64,000 bases of DNA, from contig NZ_CP150634.1 in NCBI RefSeq assembly GCF_038051925.1, positions 2,454,300 to 2,518,299 of the forward strand, written 5' to 3'. Made by a program: the position numbers and the translations under genes. This stretch comes from Methylotuvimicrobium sp. KM2 (lineage in GTDB: Bacteria; Pseudomonadota; Gammaproteobacteria; Methylococcales; Methylomonadaceae). Below, piece by piece: positions 7,366-15,878 of the stretch. The notes under the pieces are model-generated. The model was not told the DNA's origin. It worked only from the letters and a program-made list of their open reading frames with translations, and searched no databases. Positions within the stretch are counted from its first letter, which is position 1. Each line of letters starts with the position of its first letter.

Positions 7366-7602
7366 GAGTTACCCACAAAAGCTGTGGATAACTCTGTGGA
7401 TTGATTGTTTTTTTACTCACTAAAGTACCGGATTTATTGCGCTTCAGTTAAATTGTCCAAAATCGATACAGGCAGCTTATTAAAATGAAAATCAATGACT
7501 TACATTGAAACTTGATGTTTCAATGGGTTATGTAAACAAGTTGGATAAGTCCTTGATTTATGCTGTGCACAACTCGTAGCGACTCCGAACTATTGCCGCT
7601 GA
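7366..7602. repeat. hrpA 3'-flank segment, copy B
   Basis: This segment overlaps the real 3' end of hrpA and is homologous to 6604-6840. It includes a DnaA-box-like TGTGGATAA at 7383-7391, also found at 6621-6629 in the other copy. It is not an origin; see the rejected list. Confidence 0.75.
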
Positions 7603-10600
7603 TCCCAGGCCTTTTCCATGCGCTTTTCCGAAATAGGATATGGCGTTTTTAATTGCTGAGCGAACACCGACACGCGAAATTCTTCGAGCATCCAGCGGAA
7701 CGCCTCTTGTTCCGGCAGCACGACGGTTTTCTTGGCCCGGTTCGCGGCTTCTTTCCAGTAGCGCGTGCAATAACGCTGCACGAGCGGAATTTTCGGCGCA
7801 TCGCCGACGATTTTATCGATACGGTAATCGATCGCCTTCAGATACCGCGGTATTTGCTTGAGTTGCGTCAGCGGCGTATTGCGAATGAATCCCGAATAAA
7901 TCAATAGGCTCAACTGCTCGTTGATGTCGAGCACCGTCGCGTTGTCCTGCTGCAAACGCGACAACCGATTCTTAATCGCAACAGTGCTCTCGACGATGTC
8001 CAGCACGATTCTGCCCGCTTCGTTCGCAAACGACACCAGTTCGCCTTTGTGCTCTCGAATGCGCTGTTCGAAAACCGACTGAGACCTGATTGAAAGGTCA
8101 CCGACGAACAATTCCGAAAACACCGTATAGAGCAAGTCTTCCTTGTATGAAACACCTTGATAATCCTTCAACAACGGATGCTCCGGCAATTGATTGACGA
8201 AGAGCTCCGCAGCCGGCTTATGTGGCATATTTTTCGTCAGATAAGTCTTTTCCTTCTTTAACTGCAATTGGAACAACCGGGTCAATCCGGCTCTGTGCAA
8301 TCGGTCGGCTTTTTCACATGTATCTAAAATCTTGACGCCGACCGCATCACCTTCGTCGACGATCGCCGGGAAACCGATGAACGACTGACCTTCGTGTATG
8401 AATTCGTAGGTTTCCGGCAAATCGTCGAAGGCCCATTGAATGCAGCCGGTAAAATTCAATTCATCGGCGGCTTTCTTGTCGAAACTATCGCCGGCCTCGA
8501 CTGCGTATTTATCCTGCAGTTTTTTTAGATCGCGGCCGTAGTCGAACAACTTACCGTGCTCGTCGACGATACGGAAATTCATCGTCAAGTGTTCGGGCAG
8601 GGTTTCCGGATGCCACTCGGTCAACGGAATCGCCTCGCCGGTCAACTTACGCAAACGCATGCCGAGCCATTCAAATAGCGAACCCTTGAAATCAGGCTCG
8701 ATTTCGAGACACTGCTTCGCCGTCTGCGGCACCGGCACGAAATGCTTGCGGAGCTGTTTCGGCAGCGACTTGATCAGAGCGATGATTTTTTCCTCGAGCA
8801 TGCCCGGCACCAGCCAGTCGAAGGGTTGCGCGCTCACTTGATTGAGTTGATGCACCGGAATGACCGCGGTCACGCCGTCTTCGTCGTGCCCCGGTTCGAA
8901 GCGATATTGCAAAGCGAAGGTTAGGCGCCCGACTTTTTTGCTATCCGGGAAATCCCATTCGTTGATGAAGTCATCCTGTTCCCTCGTCAAATCCTCCTTG
9001 GTCAAAAACAGAAACTTCGGATTTTCGCGTTCGACACTCTTACGCCATTGATCGAACGTAATGCCGTTGACGACCGATTCGGGAATTTTTTTATCGTAAA
9101 ACTGATACAGCCACTCCTCGTCTTCGATCAAATCGACACGCCGGCCTTTATGCTGAATATAACCGACTTCTTCGAGCAGTTGCTGGTTGGCCTTGAAAAA
9201 CGGCGCATTGGTCTGATAATCCTGATTGACCAGCCCGAAGCGAATAAAGAAATCGCGCGCAGCCTTCGGGTCGACGTGTTCGTAAGGAATTTTACGCTTC
9301 GCCTGCAGTGTCAATCCGTATAACAGCGTGCGCTCGTAAATGCCGCTGCGGCCGGCCTTTTTTTCCCAGTGCGGATCGTAGTAATTGCGCTTGACCAGAT
9401 GCCCGGAACAAGCCTCGATCCATTCCGGCTCGATGCGGGCGACCGTGCGCGCGTAAACCTTGCTGGTCTCGACCTGTTCGGCGGCCATGATCCATTTCGG
9501 ACGCGCCTTGTGCAGACCGGAACCCGGAAAAATAAAAAACTTGAGTCCGCGTGCGCCGAGATATTCGTATTGCTCGTGCCGGAAGCCGATGTTCGACAAC
9601 AGCCCCGGCAACAACGCGCGATGAATTTCGCCGTAACCGGCCTCGATCATGTTCGGTTTGAGTTTCAATTCGCCTTTGATCACCTGCATGATCTGCGCAT
9701 GAATGTCGAACCATTCCTTCATGCGGACATAGGACAGAAACTGATCCTTACAGTATTTGCGCAATTTGTTGTTCGACAGATGCTTTTTCTGCTCCTCGAA
9801 ATGGTTCCACAGATTCAGCAGCGTCATGAAATCCGATTCTTCATGACGAAAAACGGCGTGTTTCGCATCGGCCTGCTGCATCTTCTCGGCCGGCTTTTCT
9901 CGCGGATCTTGTATGCTTAACGCCGCGACAATGATCGATACCTCATGGAGGCATTGATATTCAGCCGCGGCCAACAGCATCCTGGCCAATTTAGGATCGG
10001 TCGGTAGTTTGGCCAACTGCTTGCCGACTTCGGTCAAATGACCCTGCTTATCGAGCGCATTGACCTCATGCAGCATCGTCTTGCCGTCGCGGATCATCTT
10101 ATCCTCGGGCGGCTCGATAAACGGAAAATCCTCGATATCGCCAAGCTTAAGCGCAATCATCTGCAGAATTACCGACGACAGATTGGTGCGCAAAATTTCC
10201 GGCTCGGTAAATACCGGACGTGCTTGAAAATCCTCCTTCGAATACAGGCGAATGCAGATGCCTTCCGCGACGCGGCCGCAGCGCCCTGCCCTTTGATTCG
10301 CGCTGGCCTGAGAGATGCGCTCGATCGGCAGACGTTGAATCTTGCTGCGATGACTGTAACGGCTGATGCGCGCGTGTCCGGTATCGATCACGCAGCGGAT
10401 GCCCGGCACCGTCAGCGAGGTTTCGGCGACGTTGGTCGCGAGCACGATGCGCTGACCGCCTTTCGGCTTGAACACCCGCTCCTGTTCGGCGACGCTCAAT
10501 TTCGAATACAGCGGCAGAATTTCGTATCCGGTCGGATGATGCTTGCGCAGCGATTCGGTCGTTTCGCGTATTTCCCGCTCGCCGCTCAAAAATATCAAAA

Positions 10601-11477
10601 TATCGCCGCGCATGTCGCGCGACAGTTCGTCGACGGCATCGAGAATCGCTTGTTGCAGATCGGCCGTCGTTTCGTCATCTTCCTCGATCTGGTCTATTGG
10701 CCTGTAGCGAATTTCAACCGGATAGGTGCGGCCCGATACCTCAATGATCGGCGCATCGGCGAAATGTTTTGAAAAACGCTCCGGGTCGATCGTCGCCGAC
10801 GTGACGATCAATTTCAGATCGGGACGCTTCGGCAGCAGCCATTTCATGTAGCCGAGTAAAAAATCGATATTCAGGCTACGCTCGTGCGCCTCGTCGATAA
10901 TGATCGTATCATACTGATTCAAATACGGATCGTTTTGCGTTTCGGCCAACAAAATACCGTCAGTCATTAATTTGACTAACGATTCCTTGCGAGTTTGATC
11001 GTGAAAACGAACCTTGTAACCGACCGATTTGCCGACCGGTTCGCCCAACTCCTCGGCAATGCGGTCCGCAACCGTGCGCGCGGCGATGCGGCGCGGCTGC
11101 GTGTGACCGATGTAGCCGGCAGAACCCCGGCCGATCGACAAACAGATTTTCGGCAATTGCGTGGTCTTGCCGGAACCGGTCTCGCCGCAGACGATAACGA
11201 CCTGATTGTCCCGAATCAACTGCGCGATTTCGTCTTTTTTGCCGCTGACCGGCAAATCGGGAAATGAGATCGCGGGAATCGACGCCCGCCGTTTCGAAAA
11301 CAATGCCGCCGATTGTTCGATGCGGCTGGTTAAGTCAGCGAGCTTGTCGACCGAGTCCTTGCCTTTTTTAACATCTTGGCGCAGACGGTCGAGTTGGCGT
11401 TTCAGGCGATAGCGGTCTTGATTCAGACATTCCGGTAATCGATGGGCAAGCTGTTTGAATTGTGCGTGTATAGACAT
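7590..11477 (-). CDS. hrpA: ATP-dependent RNA helicase HrpA
   Basis: HrpA is a DEAH-box RNA helicase acting on mRNA and on stalled or collided ribosomes. The 1295-residue length is normal for the family (about 1300). The N-terminal helicase core shows motif I GETGSGKTTQLPK, motif II DEAH (in IIIDEAHERSLNIDF), motif III VTSATID and motif VI QRAGRCGR. The OB-fold/HA2 region (NALDKQGHLTEVGKQLAKLP) and the long HrpA-specific C-terminal domain follow. It stands alone on the minus strand. Its 3' flank has been duplicated (6604-6840), and a decayed piece of an hrpA gene lies inverted at 13262-13575. Confidence 0.97.
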   Translation of the reverse strand: MSIHAQFKQLAHRLPECLNQDRYRLKRQLDRLRQDVKKGKDSVDKLADLTSRIEQSAALFSKRRASIPAISFPDLPVSGKKDEIAQLIRDNQVVIVCGETGSGKTTQLPKICLSIGRGSAGYIGHTQPRRIAARTVADRIAEELGEPVGKSVGYKVRFHDQTRKESLVKLMTDGILLAETQNDPYLNQYDTIIIDEAHERSLNIDFLLGYMKWLLPKRPDLKLIVTSATIDPERFSKHFADAPIIEVSGRTYPVEIRYRPIDQIEEDDETTADLQQAILDAVDELSRDMRGDILIFLSGEREIRETTESLRKHHPTGYEILPLYSKLSVAEQERVFKPKGGQRIVLATNVAETSLTVPGIRCVIDTGHARISRYSHRSKIQRLPIERISQASANQRAGRCGRVAEGICIRLYSKEDFQARPVFTEPEILRTNLSSVILQMIALKLGDIEDFPFIEPPEDKMIRDGKTMLHEVNALDKQGHLTEVGKQLAKLPTDPKLARMLLAAAEYQCLHEVSIIVAALSIQDPREKPAEKMQQADAKHAVFRHEESDFMTLLNLWNHFEEQKKHLSNNKLRKYCKDQFLSYVRMKEWFDIHAQIMQVIKGELKLKPNMIEAGYGEIHRALLPGLLSNIGFRHEQYEYLGARGLKFFIFPGSGLHKARPKWIMAAEQVETSKVYARTVARIEPEWIEACSGHLVKRNYYDPHWEKKAGRSGIYERTLLYGLTLQAKRKIPYEHVDPKAARDFFIRFGLVNQDYQTNAPFFKANQQLLEEVGYIQHKGRRVDLIEDEEWLYQFYDKKIPESVVNGITFDQWRKSVERENPKFLFLTKEDLTREQDDFINEWDFPDSKKVGRLTFALQYRFEPGHDEDGVTAVIPVHQLNQVSAQPFDWLVPGMLEEKIIALIKSLPKQLRKHFVPVPQTAKQCLEIEPDFKGSLFEWLGMRLRKLTGEAIPLTEWHPETLPEHLTMNFRIVDEHGKLFDYGRDLKKLQDKYAVEAGDSFDKKAADELNFTGCIQWAFDDLPETYEFIHEGQSFIGFPAIVDEGDAVGVKILDTCEKADRLHRAGLTRLFQLQLKKEKTYLTKNMPHKPAAELFVNQLPEHPLLKDYQGVSYKEDLLYTVFSELFVGDLSIRSQSVFEQRIREHKGELVSFANEAGRIVLDIVESTVAIKNRLSRLQQDNATVLDINEQLSLLIYSGFIRNTPLTQLKQIPRYLKAIDYRIDKIVGDAPKIPLVQRYCTRYWKEAANRAKKTVVLPEQEAFRWMLEEFRVSVFAQQLKTPYPISEKRMEKAWDQRQ

Positions 11478-11804
11478 TCGCTTTAGGCGATAAAAATTAG
11501 CATTATAACGTTAAACTTGATCATTTAGAGATTTGACCAAGTTAACTTTGTAAATTTATGGATCACAGCATGATTTTGTCATTCATTGTAAGAATTACTA
11601 AGTAAATATTTCTGAGTGTGTTACTATGGATTTTGTAAGGTCTTAGCGTGAAGGTTTGCTCATGGCAAGGCCCTACATTGGCTAAAGTTAGACAAGACGC
11701 ACTATAGCGCATCAGGTTTGCGGAACACGCGTCTTACCTGCGATCGTAAACCCGAGGTTTTAGCAATAGCCAAAATTATTAACTCACAAAAGGTAAACTA
11801 GAAC
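11478..11804. other. Intergenic region between hrpA and a small exported protein gene
   Basis: This 327-bp stretch separates divergent genes and must hold both promoters. I see AT-rich sequence near the hrpA start and AAAGGTAAACTAG before the ATG at 11805 as a plausible ribosome-binding region. I see no convincing RNA gene or repeat. Confidence 0.4.
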
Positions 11805-12188
11805 ATGAAATTTTTAAAACAGATCGTCATCGCTCTCGCCGTCACTCTTTCCATAGGTAGCTTTAATCAGGTCATGGCCGCAGGAAAGATTGAGAATGCA
11901 ACACCGGAAGAAGTCGCCGCAGCTATTGCAGGCGCCGCGCAAAAGTCAGAGGATGCTTTGGCTGCACTGAAAAACGGCGAAGCTGACGAAACTGTACTGG
12001 AACTGATTAAAGGAGCGCGTCAAGACTCTAAGCGCATTGAAGTTGGCAGGCTGGATGTCAAAAGAACCAGAGCTGCAGCTCATTTGAAAAAAGCACGTAG
12101 AGCCGTCAGAAAAGGCGACAAAGCTCAAGCCGAGGCTTCTTTAATGGAAGCAATTAAAGGCTATCAAGAAGTTAAAGCCGATTATTGA
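11805..12188 (+). CDS. Small exported alpha-helical protein of unknown function
   Basis: The 127-residue product has a clear signal peptide (MKFLKQIVIALAVTLSIGSF, cleavage likely after VMA at about residue 25). The mature part is short, charged and almost entirely helical, rich in Ala, Lys and Glu: ATPEEVAAAIAGAAQKSEDA, LELIKGARQDSKRIEVGRLD and a basic AAAHLKKARRAVRKGDKAQA segment near the C-terminus. It looks like a periplasmic helical-bundle protein. I do not recognise a named family. Small metal-binding helical proteins of nitrifiers and methanotrophs are a possible comparison, but the histidine repeats that define those are absent. It is monocistronic with a hairpin after it. Confidence 0.7.
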   Translation: MKFLKQIVIALAVTLSIGSFNQVMAAGKIENATPEEVAAAIAGAAQKSEDALAALKNGEADETVLELIKGARQDSKRIEVGRLDVKRTRAAAHLKKARRAVRKGDKAQAEASLMEAIKGYQEVKADY

Positions 12189-12204
12189 TTTAAGTTAAAC
12201 AGGC

Positions 12205-12231
12205 GCTTGGGCAACTATAGCTTGCCCAAGC
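12205..12231 (+). terminator. Terminator-like hairpin after the small exported protein gene
   Basis: GCTTGGGCA at 12205-12213 pairs with TGCCCAAGC at 12223-12231. The T-tract after it is weak (CTTAACC), so termination efficiency is uncertain. Confidence 0.55.
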
Positions 12232-12365
12232 TTAACCAAACTCATCCCGCGTTAAATTCCCTCCTGACCACTCGCTCACCGCAAGCCCACCTACTTTTTC
12301 ATTTAGAGCTTCCCAAAAGTCTGCTAAAATCGCCTCCTTTTTACTCTGCATAATAAAGGATCGCC

Positions 12366-12680
12366 ATGTCGGAATTCCATAATGTTTCTGTCGTCAAAAA
12401 AGCTAACGTCTATCATGACGGTAATATCACGAGCCGTACCGTTAAATTTAGCGACGGTAGCATCAAAACTTTAGGCTTTATGTTGCCGGGAGAATACACG
12501 TTCAACACCGTCGATAAAGAATTGATGGAAATAATCGACGGAGAACTTGAAGTATTATTGCCAGGCTCCGAACAATGGCAAAAAGTTAAGGGGGGCGACT
12601 CGTTCGACATTCCTGCGAATGCGCAATTTCAAATTAACATCAAAAGCCCTACCGATTATTGTTGTTCTTATTTTAAATAG
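12366..12680 (+). CDS. ppnP: Pyrimidine/purine nucleoside phosphorylase PpnP (DUF1255)
   Basis: PpnP is a small cupin that phosphorolyses a broad range of nucleosides to free base and ribose-1-phosphate. The 104-residue length and sequence fit the family: EFHNVSVVKKANVYHDGNIT, SRTVKF.DGS.KTLG.MLPGEY, FNT..KELMEI..GELEVLLPGS, and the closing GDSFDIPAN..F.I....TDYCCSY. It stands alone after a 180-bp gap that holds the upstream hairpin and presumably its promoter. Confidence 0.93.
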   Translation: MSEFHNVSVVKKANVYHDGNITSRTVKFSDGSIKTLGFMLPGEYTFNTVDKELMEIIDGELEVLLPGSEQWQKVKGGDSFDIPANAQFQINIKSPTDYCCSYFK

Positions 12681-12730
12681 ACTATTTTGGCGCATACCTT
12701 CGAAAAGGTAATAATTAGCAATTGCTAGTG

Positions 12731-12985
12731 TTAAAACCCGCTCACTTCTTCCACAGACTTACGCGAGAAATCAGGGTCATTATATCGCGCCGCCAACGCA
12801 TCGATATCAACCTTGGTGTTTTCTTGCGTAAAGTCAATACCGATCAGATTCACACTTTTCCAGGCGACGGGCGATGAGCTTTTGATGATCTCGATAGCAT
12901 CCTAAATGCTGCAAAGCAGTCATTGGTGATCTCATTCAACGACCTGATATCCCCCGGGCCACAGCACCGCCGTTTAAGCGCCTGG
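12731..12985 (-). pseudogene. Decayed C-terminal remnant of a transposase-like gene
   Basis: Reading the minus strand, a frame ending at 12731 gives SSSPVAWKSVNLIGIDFTQE and NTKVDIDALAARYNDPDF. The first resembles the 'SPVAW.H.NL.GRYEF' end of Tn3-family transposases. Upstream of about 12901 the frame is lost and continues one base out of phase (LNEITNDCFAAFRML). The fragment has no start and is clearly a relic. The family assignment is tentative. Confidence 0.4.
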
Positions 12986-13261
12986 TTTTCTCTGAAACCT
13001 AACGAATAAGATTAGATTTTGTAAGCAACGCAGATCAAAATCTGAATCGTTTGTTGGGCAACCCCGACCTGTTCATCGGAGGTCAAAAAATACGGGAAAG
13101 TAAGACTTGACAATCTAAGGATTTTGGATATTGTAAATCCCTTTTTGAGGTTGGTTTATAAAAAAATCAAATAGTTGAGGTCTATGAAAATTGTTTGTGT
13201 TTGCCATGCAAAGAAGTGCAACTTGAAACTTTAGCTTACTTAAAAATGTCAAATTTAGCAG

Positions 13262-13575
13262 GTCGACGAACTTGCGCGTGACATGCGCGGCGATATTTTA
13301 ATATTTTTAAGCGGCGAGCGGTAAATCTTCGAAACGGCCGAGTCGCTGCGCAAGCATCATCCGACCGGCTACGAAATTCCGCCGCTGTATTCGAAATTGA
13401 GCGTTGCCGAACAGGAGCGGGTGTTCAAGCCTAAAGGCGGGCAACGCATCATCCTCGCGCGACCCATGTCGCCAAAACCACATTAACGGTACCGAGCATA
13501 CGTTGCGCAAACGATACCGAGCATGCGCGTATCGGCCGTTACAGTCATCGAGGCAAGATTCAACGCCATTTGTGC
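13262..13575 (+). pseudogene. Inverted, degenerate fragment of an hrpA-type helicase gene
   Basis: The plus strand reads VDELARDMRGDILIFLSGER, then a TAA stop, then ESLRKHHPTGYEIPPLYSKL and SVAEQERVFKPKGGQRIILA. After a 2-nt frameshift it continues THVAKTTLTVPSIRCANDTE and HARIGRYSHRGKIQR. These match HrpA between its motifs III and VI almost residue for residue. The fragment is in the opposite orientation to hrpA at 7590-11477 and is diverged from it, so it is either an old inverted duplication or the relic of a second, imported helicase gene. Confidence 0.88.
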
Positions 13576-13708
13576 TACCTCTTTTGACTACGAATGAACC
13601 GGCTTTCTCCGCGTTATCGGCAGAAGGCTAAGTGAACAAATTGGCCCACCATTCATGCCGCGAAGAAAATGACTACAATTACGTTAATATTTTTGCTGAG
13701 GAGCCCAG

Positions 13709-14821
13709 ATGCCTGACCCCACCATTCTGATCGTCGACGACGAGCCAACCAATCTTGCGGTGCTGTCGAAGCTTCTGCAACCTTGCTACAAGGTGCGTGC
13801 AGCCAATTCGGGCCGCCGCTGCCTAGCTGCGGCGCTGCCTCCTCAGACGCCCGACCTCATTCTGCTCGACGTCATGATGCCGGACATGAATGGTTACGAA
13901 GTCCTGCGGGAACTACGTGCCGAACCGGCGACTCGCGACATCCCGGTGCTCTTCGTCACGGCACTCGATGACGAAGCCGACGAGGAGTATGGACTGGAAC
14001 TGGGCGCCGCCGACTACCTGACCAAGCCGATTCGTCCCGGTATCTTGCTGGCTCGCGTGCGGACTCAGCTCGACGCCAAGTACGGCCGCGACTTATTGCG
14101 CGACCGCAACGTTCTGCTGGAAAAAGAGGTGGCGCGGCGCATGCACGAAAATGACCTGATCCAACTGGTCAGCATTCGCGCCTTGGCCTACCTGGCCGAA
14201 ACGCGCGACCCCGAAACAGGCAACCACATTCTGCGTACCCAGGCCTATGTCCACCAGCTCGCCCTGGCCTTGCGGCAACACCCGCGCTTCAGCGATGTGC
14301 TCACCCCGCGCTACTGCGACCTGCTGACCAAGTCGGCCCCGCTTCACGACATCGGCAAGGTCGGCATTCCCGACGCGATCCTACTCAAGCCCGACCGGCT
14401 CACCGAGGCCGAATGGGTAATCATGAAAACCCATGCCAGATTAGGCGCTGTGGCTATCGAGAAGGCCGAGGCCGACATTGACATGCCCTTGGACTTTCTC
14501 GTGCTGGCCAAACAAATCGCCCACTGGCACCATGAAAAATGGGACGGCAGCGGCTACCCCGATGGCCTGGCCGGAGAAGCCATTCCCGTCGCTGCCCGCT
14601 TCATGGCGCTGGCCGATGTCTTCGATGCGCTGATTTCGGAGCGCGTATACAAGCCGGCGATGCCCTGCGAAGCCGCGCGCGACATCATCGCTGCGGGCCG
14701 TGGCCGCCATTTCGATCCCGATGTCGTCGATGCCTTCCTGGCGAATTTTGCGGAATTCGTCCGCATTGCCGAGCGCCATTGCGATTTCGTCGCAGGCCAT
14801 CATGAACCCGCTCATCCCTGA
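13709..14821 (+). CDS. Response regulator with HD-GYP cyclic di-GMP phosphodiesterase output
   Basis: This 370-residue protein has an N-terminal receiver (ILIVDDEP with D10/D11, phosphoacceptor D54 in LILLDVMMPDMNGY, and the conserved lysine in LTKPI). A short coiled linker follows, and then an HD-GYP domain with H213-D214 in LHDIGKVGIPD and G282-Y283-P284 in HHEKWDGSGYPDGLAG. HD-GYP proteins hydrolyse cyclic di-GMP, so phosphorylation of D54 probably adjusts the second-messenger level. GAGGAG precedes the ATG. It is the first gene of the GC-rich KaiBC operon, and its end overlaps the next gene. The hybrid kinase at the operon's end is the obvious phosphodonor. Confidence 0.93.
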   Translation: MPDPTILIVDDEPTNLAVLSKLLQPCYKVRAANSGRRCLAAALPPQTPDLILLDVMMPDMNGYEVLRELRAEPATRDIPVLFVTALDDEADEEYGLELGAADYLTKPIRPGILLARVRTQLDAKYGRDLLRDRNVLLEKEVARRMHENDLIQLVSIRALAYLAETRDPETGNHILRTQAYVHQLALALRQHPRFSDVLTPRYCDLLTKSAPLHDIGKVGIPDAILLKPDRLTEAEWVIMKTHARLGAVAIEKAEADIDMPLDFLVLAKQIAHWHHEKWDGSGYPDGLAGEAIPVAARFMALADVFDALISERVYKPAMPCEAARDIIAAGRGRHFDPDVVDAFLANFAEFVRIAERHCDFVAGHHEPAHP

Positions 14822-15878
14822 TATCGCCACAAGTGCAGATATGCACTACCAAACCCGGAATGCGTTGGCATCGCGGCGCATCGAAGACAAACCGCAACGA
14901 TCGCAGCTGATCTCCGAGAACATCCCGGTCGGGCTATACATTTATCATCAGGAAGACGTGTCAGACGACCGAACCTTACGCATGATTTACGCCAATCCGA
15001 TAGTCAAGACCCTAACTGGCCTCAGTCCGGAAGACGTCGTTGGCAAGACACTTGACGAAAACTTCCCAGGCCTGCGCGCCAAAGGCATTCCTCAGCGCTA
15101 CGCCGAAGTAGTTCGCAGCCAGATAGCCAACAGCTTCGAAGACATCACCTATGGGGATGACCGGGTCCCGTTGGCGTCATTCGCGGTTCGTGCGTTCCCG
15201 TTGCCCGATAACCATGTCGGCGTCGTGTTTGAAAACATTACCGAGCGTAAACGTATAGAAACGGCAGCCACTCGGAGCCTCGTGCTGCTGGAGGCCACTC
15301 AGCGGCTCGTCCACGTCGGTGGATGGGAGTGGGACAACGAGCGGCAAACCATGACCTGGACTGACGAGACCTATCGTATCCATGACATGCAGACCAACGA
15401 ACTCGTCGCCGGGTCGCCCAAACACATCGCACGAAGCTTGGCCTGCTACGATCCCAGCGATCGGCCGATCATCGAGGCCGCGTTCCGCCGCTGTGCTGAA
15501 GAAGGGATTGCCTACGACCTGGAGTTCCCTTTGACTCGGATTGACCAACGACGTATCTGGATCCGCACCATAGCAGAGGCTATCAAGGAGGACGGCCGCG
15601 TCGTCAAGGTCATCGGAACAATTGCGGACATCACCGAGCGTAAACAGGCTGAGGAGGATCTGAAGTGTAAGAATGACGAACTGACCCGCTTCAACAAAGC
15701 TGCCGCCGATCGCGAGATGCGCATGATCGAACTTAAGCATAAGATCAACGAACTCTCGCGACGACTGGGCGAGCCGCCGCCCTACGCGCTCGCGTTCCTT
15801 GGGCAAGACGGCAGCGAGAAGCTATCCGTTTCCACCGACCCGTTACAAACCAACAACCGTGATGAGAACAAGGCATGA
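14802..15878 (+). CDS. PAS-domain protein with coiled-coil C-terminus (Kai operon)
   Basis: This protein of about 358 residues has a PAS domain (about 40-140, with GLSPEDVVGKTLDENFPGL and a PAC end VGVVFENITERKRIE). A second PAS domain of the PAS_3 type follows (VGGWEWDNERQTMTWTDETY to TIADITERKQAEEDL). After that comes a coiled coil ending in MIELKHKINELSRRLGEPPP. There is no kinase or output domain, so it is a stand-alone sensor or adaptor. The tail motif ELK...L..RLGEPP.YA recurs in the second PAS protein of this operon (18275-19138), hinting at a shared docking surface. The start at 14802 overlaps the HD-GYP gene by 20 nt; 14841 is an alternative. The stop overlaps the kaiC start as ATGA. 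Confidence 0.85.
   Translation: MNPLIPDIATSADMHYQTRNALASRRIEDKPQRSQLISENIPVGLYIYHQEDVSDDRTLRMIYANPIVKTLTGLSPEDVVGKTLDENFPGLRAKGIPQRYAEVVRSQIANSFEDITYGDDRVPLASFAVRAFPLPDNHVGVVFENITERKRIETAATRSLVLLEATQRLVHVGGWEWDNERQTMTWTDETYRIHDMQTNELVAGSPKHIARSLACYDPSDRPIIEAAFRRCAEEGIAYDLEFPLTRIDQRRIWIRTIAEAIKEDGRVVKVIGTIADITERKQAEEDLKCKNDELTRFNKAAADREMRMIELKHKINELSRRLGEPPPYALAFLGQDGSEKLSVSTDPLQTNNRDENKA

Noticed and set aside
6604..7602. Possible replication origin because of repeated TGTGGATAA (DnaA-box-like) motifs
   Set aside because: Only one good box occurs per repeat copy, there is no cluster or AT-rich unwinding region, and none of the usual origin genes (dnaA, dnaN, gidA/mnmG, parA) is near.
8742..8924. 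Numerous open frames opposite hrpA and opposite the hybrid kinase and VgrG genes
   Set aside because: They are shadows of strongly conserved coding sequence on the other strand and show no family motifs of their own.
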